Source: Burkholderiales bacterium (GTDB lineage Bacteria > Patescibacteriota > Minisyncoccia > Phycocordibacterales > UBA9973). Taken from it: DNA of 45,346 nucleotides. A model generated the notes under the pieces. That model was not told the origin of the DNA. It was given only the letters and a program-made list of their open reading frames with translations, and made no database searches. How positions within the stretch are numbered: position 1 is the stretch's first letter; each line of letters opens with the position of its first letter. The DNA lies in assembly GCA_023701005.1 (NCBI GenBank), contig JAMPXW010000002.1, positions 1 to 45,346 of the forward strand. The letters run 5' to 3'. The position numbers were made by a program, and so were the translations under genes. This document shows, one piece after another, positions 27,628-36,513 of the stretch.

Positions 27628-28191
27628 CTATTTTAAACCATTATCTGCAAAAAATTTCTTTTTCATAGAAGAAGCAATTTCTAGAATTAAATCATTTTTA
27701 GAATTATTTTCTTTCATGTACTGATCAGAAAATATTTCCAAAGAAATAAAAAATTCACCCGGACTGATTGATTTATTTTTGTAATAAATTTCCTTTGCAG
27801 CAAGAAACAAAGCAGAAATTGTTTCATTAATGGGGTAGCCATGTCCCGAAGCTACTGCAGAAGAAAATTTTACGGTCTTTTTTTTGTACTTTCTTTCTAC
27901 AGAGAAAAAACCAGCACCATGGAAATAAAAATGTTCCCGATCTTCTTTTAGTATCATGTTTTTTGAAAAAAGTAGTTCCGAAATTTGCATAATAACTTTC
28001 AAATGATTATTGCGTGTTTCAAAAAAATTTATTTCTCCTATTTTTTCTATTTTTATAGATTCTTTTTTGGGATTTATGTAACCCAAAAAGATGCCTTCTT
28101 TACCACATCCTTTGTCTATCAGGATAAGTTGAAGGTATTTAAAAAAAAGATTTAAATAGGGAAATTCTCTAGAGAATAAAATATTTTCCAT
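27628..28191 (-). CDS. hypothetical protein
   Basis: MENILFSREFPYLNLFF...; SD GGAGG-aacag-ATG; the ORF-track start at 28203 translates through the SD. Confidence 0.65.
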   Translation of the reverse strand: MENILFSREFPYLNLFFKYLQLILIDKGCGKEGIFLGYINPKKESIKIEKIGEINFFETRNNHLKVIMQISELLFSKNMILKEDREHFYFHGAGFFSVERKYKKKTVKFSSAVASGHGYPINETISALFLAAKEIYYKNKSISPGEFFISLEIFSDQYMKENNSKNDLILEIASSMKKKFFADNGLK

Positions 28192-28317
28192 CTGTTCCTC
28201 CAAATGATATAAGTTGTTTTTTGTTTGTTATGACGAAGAATTATTTCCAATACAATACTACTTAAACAGCTAAAAGTCAAGTATTTTTAATCAATAAAAT
28301 TATAGTATAATCAATAC

Positions 28318-29433
28318 ATGCATGATTTGGCATTATATAGAAAATACAGGCCTCAGAGCTTTAAAGAAGTCGTAGGGCAAGATCATATTGTAAAAGTTTT
28401 AGAAAGCTCTGTAGAGACAAATAAAGTTTCTCATGCGTATCTTTTTGTTGGTTCACGTGGTATCGGTAAGACATCCGTCGCAAGAATTTTTGCTAAAGAG
28501 ATAGGCGTATCAGTAAATGATTTATATGAAATAGATGCTGCTTCAAACAGAGGCATTGAAGACATTAGAGAGCTTCGTGATGGAGCTAGAGTTCTTCCGT
28601 TTGATTCTAAATATAAAGTTTACATAATAGACGAGGTGCACATGCTTTCCAAGGATGCATGGGGAGCGTTATTGAAAACTTTGGAAGAACCACCAAAACA
28701 TGTCATTTTTATTTTAGCTACGACAGAAGTTCATAAAGTTCCAGAGACTATCGTGTCTCGTTGCCAAGTTTTTACATTTAGAAAAGCTTCAGAATTAATT
28801 TCTAAAAAAATGATTTTAGAAATTTCAGAAAAAGAAGGTTTTGTTTTAGATTCTAGTGGTGCAGAATTGATAGCCATTTTAGGAGATGGATCTTTCCGTG
28901 ATGCGTTAGGCATACTTCAAAAAGTTTTAAATTTCTCTGTTGATGCTAAAGGTAAAAAAGTTAAAAAGATAAATAGGGAAGACATAGAAAAGATAACAGG
29001 AGCTCCAAAAACTATTCTAGTAAATGATTTCATCACATCTATAGCAAAGAAAGATTTAGAAAATGGAATTTTAACAATTAAAAAAGCTGCTTCAGAAAAT
29101 TTAGATATGAAACTTTATTTGAAACTTATAATAGAAAAATTTCGCATGGCTATAATATTGCGTTATGCACCTAAATTATTAAAAGACCTGTCTGCCGGCA
29201 GGGCAGGAATGGCAGGGGATTTAGGAGAAGAAGATTTAGAATTTTTGAAAAATTTAGTGAAAGAAGACCCCGAACAAAAGCCTTCGGCTTCGGACGGGGC
29301 AGGCAAGAAAGCTCATATGTTTACATCTTCTTCTTTGGGTGTGTTATTAGAGGCTTACAGCGACATAGATAAGGCTTTTATTAGTGAATTACCCCTAGAA
29401 CTCGCTTTAGTAAAAATCTTGTCAAAAGATTAA
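28318..29433 (+). CDS. dnaX: DNA polymerase III gamma/tau-like subunit lacking the zinc module
   Basis: LYRKYRPQSFKEVVGQDHIVKVL, GSRGIGKTSVARIFAKE, YEIDAASNRGIEDIRELRD, IIDEVHMLSKDAWGALLKTLEEPP. Confidence 0.94.
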   Translation: MHDLALYRKYRPQSFKEVVGQDHIVKVLESSVETNKVSHAYLFVGSRGIGKTSVARIFAKEIGVSVNDLYEIDAASNRGIEDIRELRDGARVLPFDSKYKVYIIDEVHMLSKDAWGALLKTLEEPPKHVIFILATTEVHKVPETIVSRCQVFTFRKASELISKKMILEISEKEGFVLDSSGAELIAILGDGSFRDALGILQKVLNFSVDAKGKKVKKINREDIEKITGAPKTILVNDFITSIAKKDLENGILTIKKAASENLDMKLYLKLIIEKFRMAIILRYAPKLLKDLSAGRAGMAGDLGEEDLEFLKNLVKEDPEQKPSASDGAGKKAHMFTSSSLGVLLEAYSDIDKAFISELPLELALVKILSKD

Positions 29434-29479
29434 AATTAATTAATAGTCGTTATTAAAAAATAATTATATTAATAAACAT

Positions 29480-29662
29480 ATGATCTCACATAGTTCAAAA
29501 ATTAAAGAAAGAGCAGTAATGCTTAGGAAGAAAGGCAAAAGTTTTAGCCAGATTGCAGAGACTCTTAAAATAGGCAAAAGCACGGTTGGTTTTTGGTTTA
29601 AAAATGGTGTTGTTAAATCTAAAGCATTAAAAAAATCAACCAAAACAAAAAAGAGAAAATAA
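29480..29662 (+). CDS. small HTH DNA-binding protein
   Basis: RAVMLRKKGKSFSQIAETLKIGKSTVGFWFKNG, 60 aa, Lys-rich tail. Confidence 0.65.
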   Translation: MISHSSKIKERAVMLRKKGKSFSQIAETLKIGKSTVGFWFKNGVVKSKALKKSTKTKKRK

Positions 29663-29742
29663 GTTTGATTTTTATTAAATAAATACAATTACTATTTGTT
29701 TTTTTGTCCTTTTTAGTGTATTTTATATAAGTGTATTCTCAT

Positions 29743-29813
29743 TGGGAGATCGTCTAACGGTAGGACAGAGGCCTTTGAAGCCTTTAATCTAGGTTCGATT
29801 CCTAGTCTCCCAG
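29743..29813 (+). tRNA. trnQ: tRNA-Gln (TTG)
   Basis: Acceptor TGGGAGA/TCTCCCA, anticodon loop ctTTGaa, T-arm AGGTTCGATTCCT, discriminator G; no encoded CCA. Confidence 0.93.
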
Positions 29814-29859
29814 CAGGGTTAAGTTAACTTAAAAAATTAAATATTGTGGATAACTTTTC

Positions 29860-29899
29860 TTGACTATCTATACCATATACCCTATAGTATAGGGTATAT
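29860..29899 (+). promoter_or_regulatory. copper operon promoter and CsoR-type operator
   Basis: TTGACT 29860-29865, N17, TATAGT 29883-29888; perfect palindrome ATATACCCTATA-G-TATAGGGTATAT at 29875-29899 over the -10 and start codon. Confidence 0.82.
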
Positions 29900-30185
29900 G
29901 AAAAAAGAAACACATACTCATGTTCACAAACATGGTGAGCCCAATACAAAAGCTCGTAAAGTTATCAATATGGCGATAGGAAGTGTCGCAAGGATTCCAG
30001 CTATGGTCGATGATGGACGATACTGTCCTGAAATTATTCAACAGATCGACAGTGTCATCGGTCTTTTACATAGTGCAAGGAAAGAATTATTAAAAGGCCA
30101 CTTGGAATCTTGTCTCGTAGAAAGATTAAAAACAGATAAAGAAGGTTCAATAAAAGAATTACTAAAAATCTACAACATGCAATAG
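29898..30185 (+). CDS. csoR: CsoR-family copper-sensing repressor
   Basis: GRYCPEIIQQIDSVIGLLHSARKELLKGHLESCL retains the Cys-His-Cys ligand pattern; His-rich N-terminus. ATG 29898 preferred over the ORF-track start 29844. Confidence 0.92.
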   Translation: MKKETHTHVHKHGEPNTKARKVINMAIGSVARIPAMVDDGRYCPEIIQQIDSVIGLLHSARKELLKGHLESCLVERLKTDKEGSIKELLKIYNMQ

Positions 30186-30223
30186 ATTCTTTAGGAATTT
30201 ATTATTAAATTTAAATAAAAATT

Positions 30224-30790
30224 ATGTCTAAAATTTCAACAATGTTAGCATTTTCTCTTATTATAGTAACAGGTGTTTTAGGGTGGGTTCTTGGGTATTA
30301 CAATACTTCTGATTATAAAATAAATATGTATGACAAAACTGCTATGGATTTTGGTCGTGCAGATAAAACATTGGACCTTCGTTATATAAATGCGATGATA
30401 GCTCACCATAGAGGAGCTATGCTTTTAGCTGAACAAGTAAATAAAGAAACAAAAAGACAAGAAATGAAAGATTTGTCCATAATGATTTTAAATGATGAAC
30501 CAAAAGCAATTGATGAACTTTATAATTGGAAAAAAGATTGGTATGAAGATACTAAAATAGTCAAAGATCCTTTAGTCGCTAATCTAGGAGCTTATGATGA
30601 AAAATTTGATTTACGTTTCTTGAATGCACTTATCGCACACCATAAAGAAGGGTTGCTCATGACAGAAGAAATAAAAACTAAATCAAGTAGAAATGAAATT
30701 CTAAATAATGCAGATGCAGTAGATACTTTTTTGACAACAACATTAAAACTCTTCAAAGATTGGAGAATAGAATGGTATAACATTAATTAA
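30224..30790 (+). CDS. DUF305 family protein
   Basis: Two His-His motifs: RYINAMIAHHRGAMLLAEQ and RFLNALIAHHKEGLLMTEE; N-terminal TM. Confidence 0.9.
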   Translation: MSKISTMLAFSLIIVTGVLGWVLGYYNTSDYKINMYDKTAMDFGRADKTLDLRYINAMIAHHRGAMLLAEQVNKETKRQEMKDLSIMILNDEPKAIDELYNWKKDWYEDTKIVKDPLVANLGAYDEKFDLRFLNALIAHHKEGLLMTEEIKTKSSRNEILNNADAVDTFLTTTLKLFKDWRIEWYNIN

Positions 30791-30798
30791 ATTTCTAT

Positions 30799-33018
30799 AT
30801 GATAAAAAAAACATTACAAATTAAAGGAATGCATTGTGCTAGTTGTGCAAGTATTATTACTAACAAAGTTTCTACTTTGAGGGGTGTAAACACTATTAAT
30901 GTTAATTTTGCGACAGAAAAAGCAAATATTTCTTTTGATGATGCTGTTGTTTCTATAGATCAAATGAATAATGGGATCGAAAAATTAGGATATACATTTA
31001 TTGATGAAATAAAAGAAGATAAAGTAAAAGATCTGCTCGCAATAAAATCAAAAATGCAATTTGTCTTACCAATCTCACTTTTAGTTTTTTTTCTTATGCT
31101 CTGGGATATCGGTGCAAAATTGTTTTATTTAATTCCAAATCTTCCTTTACCAATGTCTACACTCAATATCATTTCTATGATATTCGCAAGTATTATACTT
31201 TTTTGGATTGGACAGCCATTTTTACAAGGTGTAGTAAGATTTGTTAAATATCGTGTTGCCAATATGGACACGCTTATCGGTATTGGTACTCTTGTTGCAT
31301 ATCTTTACAGCATGAGCATCACATTATTTCCTACAATAAGAACAATATTAAAACTTCCTGAAACTACTTATTTTGATGTCACGATAGTAGTAATAGGTTT
31401 TGTAATATTAGGAAAATATCTCGAAGCTCGTTCAAAACTTCGTACAGGAGAAGCGATAGAAAAACTTCTAGACCTTCAAGCAAAAACTGCTTTACTTTGG
31501 CGGAATGACAGAGAAGTGGAAATCCCTATAAATGAAGTAAAAATAGGCGACATTCTTATTGTAAAACCAGGATCAAAAATTCCAGTTGATGGAATAATAA
31601 TTGAAGGATTTTCTTCTATTGATGAATCGATGATCACAGGAGAGTCTATCCCTGTAGATAAAAAAATTGGAAATTTTGTTATTGGTGCAACAATAAACAA
31701 ACAAGGTAATTTTAAATTTAAAGCAACAAAAATCGGATCTGATACAATGCTCGCTCAGATCATTAAAATGGTTGAAGATGCACAAGGATCAAAAGCACCG
31801 ATACAAGCTGTAGCTGATAAAATTTCAAGTGTTTTTGTCCCTACAGTTCTTCTCATAGCTTTATCTTCATTAATCTTATGGCTTAGTGTGGGTGTGTATG
31901 CATTAGGTTTTTCAAATGCACTTTCGTATGGAATAATTTCTTTTGTTGGTGTTCTCATCATCGCATGTCCTTGCGCATTGGGTTTGGCTACTCCAACTGC
32001 GATAATAGTCGGCGTGGGTAAAGGAGCAGAAAATGGTATTCTCATAAGAGATGCTGAAGCATTAGAGAAACTTAGTCACATAGATACTGTAGTCTTCGAC
32101 AAAACAGGCACAATAACAAAAGGAGAACCAGAAGTTACTGATATTATTTCTTTAGATAATTCATTTATAGAAGTAGACATACTTCGCATGAGTGCAAGCA
32201 TCGAAAAACTTTCAGAACATCCTTTAGCAAATGCTATCGTAATAAAAGCCGAGGAACAAAAAATAAATTTAGAAAAAGTTGAAAACTTTCAAAGCCTAGA
32301 GGGTATCGGCGTAGAAGGCACAATCAATAATAAATATATAACAATCCATAAGCCATTACATGATGATTTAAAAATAAATAAAATTAAAGAATTACAAGAA
32401 CAAGGGAAGACCGTCGTTATAGTTGAAATTGATAAAAAACAAATTGGTATCATTGCACTTTCAGATACAATAAAAGAAGAATCGAAAGATGCTATTGCAA
32501 AGTTACACGAAAGAAACATTAAAGTGATAATGCTCACAGGCGACAATCATCTAGCAGCAAATTATATATCTAAACTTACAGGTATAGATGTCGTCATAGC
32601 AGAAGTATTACCTCAAGAAAAAGCGCTTAAAATTAAAGAATTGCAAGATAGTGGAGCTGTCGTCCTAATGGTTGGAGATGGAATCAATGATGCTCCTTCT
32701 TTAGTGCAAGCTGATGTCGGCATAGCTATGAGCACAGGGACGGATGTGGCTATAGAATCAGCAGGCATGACTCTTTTGGGTGGAGATATTTCAAAAATTA
32801 CGAAAGCAATAAAATTATCAAAGATGACAATGAAGGGGATAAAGCAAAATCTTTTCTGGGCTTTTATTTTTAACATCATTGGCATACCTCTTGCAGCTGG
32901 ATTATTTTTCCCATTATTTGGTTGGTCTTTAAATCCTGTTTTTGCAGGACTCGCTATGGCATTCTCAAGTGTTTTTGTAGTGTCGAACTCATTACGAATT
33001 AAAACTAAAAAATTATAA
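30799..33018 (+). CDS. copA: copper-translocating P-type ATPase
   Basis: HMA GMHCASCASII, ACPCALGLATP, DKTGTITKGEP, GDGINDAPSL. Confidence 0.97.
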   Translation: MIKKTLQIKGMHCASCASIITNKVSTLRGVNTINVNFATEKANISFDDAVVSIDQMNNGIEKLGYTFIDEIKEDKVKDLLAIKSKMQFVLPISLLVFFLMLWDIGAKLFYLIPNLPLPMSTLNIISMIFASIILFWIGQPFLQGVVRFVKYRVANMDTLIGIGTLVAYLYSMSITLFPTIRTILKLPETTYFDVTIVVIGFVILGKYLEARSKLRTGEAIEKLLDLQAKTALLWRNDREVEIPINEVKIGDILIVKPGSKIPVDGIIIEGFSSIDESMITGESIPVDKKIGNFVIGATINKQGNFKFKATKIGSDTMLAQIIKMVEDAQGSKAPIQAVADKISSVFVPTVLLIALSSLILWLSVGVYALGFSNALSYGIISFVGVLIIACPCALGLATPTAIIVGVGKGAENGILIRDAEALEKLSHIDTVVFDKTGTITKGEPEVTDIISLDNSFIEVDILRMSASIEKLSEHPLANAIVIKAEEQKINLEKVENFQSLEGIGVEGTINNKYITIHKPLHDDLKINKIKELQEQGKTVVIVEIDKKQIGIIALSDTIKEESKDAIAKLHERNIKVIMLTGDNHLAANYISKLTGIDVVIAEVLPQEKALKIKELQDSGAVVLMVGDGINDAPSLVQADVGIAMSTGTDVAIESAGMTLLGGDISKITKAIKLSKMTMKGIKQNLFWAFIFNIIGIPLAAGLFFPLFGWSLNPVFAGLAMAFSSVFVVSNSLRIKTKKL

Positions 33019-33022
33019 TTGT

Positions 33023-34033
33023 ATGAAAAATTATACCTTTCATGTTTCTGGTACTCATTGCGCTTCATGTAAAATATTGATTGAAGATATTCTTAAAAAA
33101 GAAGATTGTATAAAAAATGCTCAAGTCGACTTAAAAAAAGAAATTATTCACATTAACACAAATAGTAATAATAGCCAAGAAGAATTAGCAGAAATACTCA
33201 CTGATAAAATTAAAACACACGGATATACTCTTTCTCTAGAAAAAATTATAAAAAAAGAAGAAACTGATAATACTATTTGGAAAGCAATACCAATAGGTAT
33301 CATGTTTTTAATATTATTTTTTTTACTTCAAAAATCAGGCATTCTAAATTTTGGTATTGGCGGAAAGATCACACCCATAACAAGTTTTATCATTGGTTTG
33401 ATAGCTTCTGTTTCTAGTTGTCTCGCTATTGTTGGAGGCCTTGTACTTTCATTGTCGGCTAAGGTTATACAAGATGACAATAAATCTACTAAAAAACCAT
33501 TTATTTTGTTTCATTTAGGAAGAATATTTGGGTTTGCTTTGCTTGGGGGTATACTTGGTTTTATCGGTAAAACTATCGGCATTAACTTTATATTTTCAGC
33601 AATTTTAGGATTACTTACTTCAATAGTAATGATTTTCCTTGGACTTAATCTTTTAGGAATTTTAAGAAAAAATAAATTTACACTATCAAGTAATTTATTT
33701 GCTTACTTTAGAAAAGTAGAACATACGACAATAGCCCCTATCCTTGTCGGCATAGGAACATTCTTTTTACCTTGTGGGTTTACTCAATCTATGCAGGTCG
33801 CAGCACTTTCAAGTGGATCCTTTGTTTCTGGAATGGGGTTAATGTTTACATTTGCTCTTGGTACACTTCCAGTGCTCGCTCTTCTGTCTTTCAGTTCTGT
33901 TTCATTTGCTCATTCAAATTATGCTCCACTCTTTTTCAAATCAGCAGGAATAGTAGTCATTGGTCTTGGAATTTTCTCATTTCTTTCTTTACTTGCAGGT
34001 ATAGGTATTATTAATCCTTTATTTAATATATAA
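33023..34033 (+). CDS. HMA domain fused to DsbD/UreH-like membrane domain
   Basis: GTHCASCKILIEDIL HMA motif; six-TM region with SSCLAIVGGLVLSL and LPCGFTQSMQVAAL. Confidence 0.85.
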   Translation: MKNYTFHVSGTHCASCKILIEDILKKEDCIKNAQVDLKKEIIHINTNSNNSQEELAEILTDKIKTHGYTLSLEKIIKKEETDNTIWKAIPIGIMFLILFFLLQKSGILNFGIGGKITPITSFIIGLIASVSSCLAIVGGLVLSLSAKVIQDDNKSTKKPFILFHLGRIFGFALLGGILGFIGKTIGINFIFSAILGLLTSIVMIFLGLNLLGILRKNKFTLSSNLFAYFRKVEHTTIAPILVGIGTFFLPCGFTQSMQVAALSSGSFVSGMGLMFTFALGTLPVLALLSFSSVSFAHSNYAPLFFKSAGIVVIGLGIFSFLSLLAGIGIINPLFNI

Positions 34034-34040
34034 TAATTTT

Positions 34041-34427
34041 ATGGATAAAAAAGTTTCAATAATAATCATAAGTGCAATTATTCTAAGTATTGGAATAATT
34101 ATATTTAGTGGATCTATATTTAAGAATGTCACTGATACACAAAATAGCGTCATTAAAGATGGTATTCAATATATAACCATAGAAGCAAAGGGAGGATATT
34201 CTCCTAGGAAATCTACTGCGAAAGCAGGCATTCCAACAAAACTCATTATAAAAACAAATGATACTTATGATTGTTCACTTGCTCTTGCTATTAAATCTTT
34301 AAATTATCAAAAAATTCTTTCTCAAAATGGGGAAGAAATTATTGATATTGGAACACCTGTAGCAGGAAGCCCCCTAAGAGGAGTGTGCAGTATGGGAATG
34401 TATAATTTCGTTGTTAATTTTAATTAA
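34041..34427 (+). CDS. membrane-anchored cupredoxin-like protein
   Basis: N-terminal TM; EAKGGYSPRKSTAKAGIPTKLIIKTNDTYDCSLAL ... GVCSMGMYNFVV with Cys/Met ligands. Confidence 0.8.
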   Translation: MDKKVSIIIISAIILSIGIIIFSGSIFKNVTDTQNSVIKDGIQYITIEAKGGYSPRKSTAKAGIPTKLIIKTNDTYDCSLALAIKSLNYQKILSQNGEEIIDIGTPVAGSPLRGVCSMGMYNFVVNFN

Positions 34428-34439
34428 AAAATGAGAGTA

Positions 34440-34475
34440 TCAAAAATACCCCTATTGTGGGGTATTTTTGATTTT
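34440..34475. terminator. intrinsic terminator ending the copper operon
   Basis: TCAAAAATACCCC-tattgt-GGGGTATTTTTGA followed by TTTT; 13-bp perfect arms. Confidence 0.85.
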
Positions 34476-34502
34476 AAGTGATATAATTATATTAATAATT
34501 TT

Positions 34503-34634
34503 ATGAAAAAGATTAAAATTAGTTTTAAATTTTTGTGGTATGATTTTTGGATAGGAGCTTTTTATGATAGAAATTTAAAGGTACTTTATATATGCCCATT
34601 ACCAATGTGCGTGATAAGAATTTGGAAAGATTAA
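34503..34634 (+). CDS. 43-aa small protein (absent from ORF track)
   Basis: MKKIKISFKFLWYDFWIGAFYDRNLKVLYICPLPMCVIRIWKD; TGATATAAT box upstream; stop 3 nt before the next ATG. Confidence 0.6.
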   Translation: MKKIKISFKFLWYDFWIGAFYDRNLKVLYICPLPMCVIRIWKD

Positions 34635-34637
34635 AAT

Positions 34638-35168
34638 ATGGATTCATATAAATTTAGTCCAATAGAAAATGAAGAGCAGCTTATGAAAGCTATAAAATAC
34701 ACTCATATTGAGTGTTCCAGATTGTGTTATGAAGCTTTTAATAAATATCTTCCAGTCGCAGGTAATATTGGAATATTTTGTCATTATGATACTGAATATG
34801 AAGTTCTTACAAAATTAAGAAAAGGTCTCACTGAAGAATCAGACAATTGGAATCAAAAGTATTTTCGTTTATATAAACCAATTGTTATTCCTGAAGGAAA
34901 TGGAGTTCCGGGAGCAGTTTATACTTATCTTTATATCCGCCACCCAGACAAGGAAAAACCTCAAGTTGGTGATGTTGATTTTGTTTTAGGAAAAGATGAA
35001 TTCGATGAATTAAAAAATTTGTCATTAAATGGTAGTAATATTAATAATATTGATATTTTTTATCGTCCAGATCTAGATATGGTAAGATTATCTAAGATAA
35101 ATGTTGATGTTTTACCTTATATAACTACAAAAACAATAAAGGAAGTTTTAAAAAAATTATCAATTTAA
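34638..35168 (+). CDS. hypothetical protein
   Basis: Uninterrupted 176-aa ORF downstream of the 43-aa ORF. Confidence 0.65.
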   Translation: MDSYKFSPIENEEQLMKAIKYTHIECSRLCYEAFNKYLPVAGNIGIFCHYDTEYEVLTKLRKGLTEESDNWNQKYFRLYKPIVIPEGNGVPGAVYTYLYIRHPDKEKPQVGDVDFVLGKDEFDELKNLSLNGSNINNIDIFYRPDLDMVRLSKINVDVLPYITTKTIKEVLKKLSI

Positions 35169-35178
35169 CAATAAAAAC

Positions 35179-35481
35179 ATGAAAGGATTCATAAATTTTA
35201 TTAGAGAACAAGGTGTTATAGGATTGGCAATTGGTTTTATTTTAGGAGGAGCTGTGTCGAAAGTAGTCACAGCACTCGTCACGGATATCATAAATCCATT
35301 ACTTAGTGTCGTTTTAGGAGCCACAGAAGGCCTAAAAACAGCTTCTTTTGGCATAGGGAGTGCTCAGATACTATATGGAGATTTGATAAGCGTAATAATC
35401 GATTTTCTTATAATAGCTTTGGTCGTTTATTTTGGATTTAAAATGTTAGGTATTGAAAAATTAGATAAACCTAAAGCATAA
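35179..35481 (+). CDS. mscL: large-conductance mechanosensitive channel
   Basis: FINFIREQGVIGLAIGFILGGAVSKVVTALVTDIINPLLSVVLG. Confidence 0.9.
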   Translation: MKGFINFIREQGVIGLAIGFILGGAVSKVVTALVTDIINPLLSVVLGATEGLKTASFGIGSAQILYGDLISVIIDFLIIALVVYFGFKMLGIEKLDKPKA

Positions 35482-35486
35482 TATAC

Positions 35487-35849
35487 ATGACAACAAGAAA
35501 TGTAAACCAAGAACACAAAGAGAAATTAACTTTTTTTGATAAAGTAGCTTTATCTATCACAAAGATGGTTGGTACTATGTGGTGTGCAATAATTTTTACC
35601 ATCATCGCACTCATAGGCTTGCCGTATGCTTTGAATAACGGGACAGCTGAGACGATAACTTGGCTAGTTCAAACATTCTTGCAACTCGTATTATTGGCTG
35701 TGGTTTTGGCAGGACAAAATCTTCAAAATAGACATTCAGAGATAAGGGCAGACGCAGATTATGAAAATAATGTGAATGTCAGAAAAGATGCAGAGATTAT
35801 TATGAAAAGATTAGACGAAATAGAAAAGAAAATTGATTCATTAAAATAA
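35487..35849 (+). CDS. DUF1003-like membrane protein
   Basis: FFDKVALSITKMVGTMWCAIIFTIIALIGLP, QNRHSEIRADADYENNVNVRKDAEI. Confidence 0.7.
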   Translation: MTTRNVNQEHKEKLTFFDKVALSITKMVGTMWCAIIFTIIALIGLPYALNNGTAETITWLVQTFLQLVLLAVVLAGQNLQNRHSEIRADADYENNVNVRKDAEIIMKRLDEIEKKIDSLK

Positions 35850-35850
35850 A

Positions 35851-36501
35851 ATGAAAACTGTTGAACAAATATATTCCGAATATAAAATAAATTCTGGCTT
35901 GCAATTACATCAGTTAAGAACTGGTGCAGTTGCTAAAATTATTTGTGATAATTTCAAAGGAGATTTAGATAAAAAATCAATAATTTTAGCCTGTCTTTTC
36001 CACGATATGGGCAACATAATTAAATTTGACTTAAATTTTTCTCCAGAATTATTAGAACCAGAAGGAGTAGAATATTGGCAAAAAATTAGAGGAGAATTTA
36101 TAGAAAAATATGGGGAAAGTGAACATGTTGCTACAGAAATTATAGCCGAGGAGATTGGTTTGCCAAAAGAAGTTATTGATCATATAAAAAGTATCGGATT
36201 TTCTAATGCTATTAAAAATAATTTAAGTAGTTCATACGAAAATAAGATATGTAATTATTCCGATATGAGAGTTAGCCCGCTAGGAGTACTTCCTTTTAGG
36301 GAACGCGCCTTAGAAGGGAGAAAAAGATATTTAGCAAGAAAAGATAATCATGCGATAGCATCTGATAATTTTGAAGAACTTTTTAGTTCTATGGAAAACA
36401 TTGAAAAACAAATTTTTGTTAAAACTAAAATAAAACCAGAAGAAATAACAGAAGAAAGCATACAAGAAATAATGAAAGAATTAAGAAATTTAACCATATG
36501 A
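35851..36501 (+). CDS. HD domain-containing hydrolase
   Basis: LQLHQLRTGAVAKIICDNF, IILACLFHDMGNIIKFDL. Confidence 0.8.
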   Translation: MKTVEQIYSEYKINSGLQLHQLRTGAVAKIICDNFKGDLDKKSIILACLFHDMGNIIKFDLNFSPELLEPEGVEYWQKIRGEFIEKYGESEHVATEIIAEEIGLPKEVIDHIKSIGFSNAIKNNLSSSYENKICNYSDMRVSPLGVLPFRERALEGRKRYLARKDNHAIASDNFEELFSSMENIEKQIFVKTKIKPEEITEESIQEIMKELRNLTI

Positions 36502-36513
36502 TATAATAAATTT

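Noticed and set aside
29819-29832. TTAAGTTAACTTAA palindrome after tRNA-Gln
   Set aside because: AT-rich 14-bp palindrome without T-run or promoter context; likely chance or weak processing signal.
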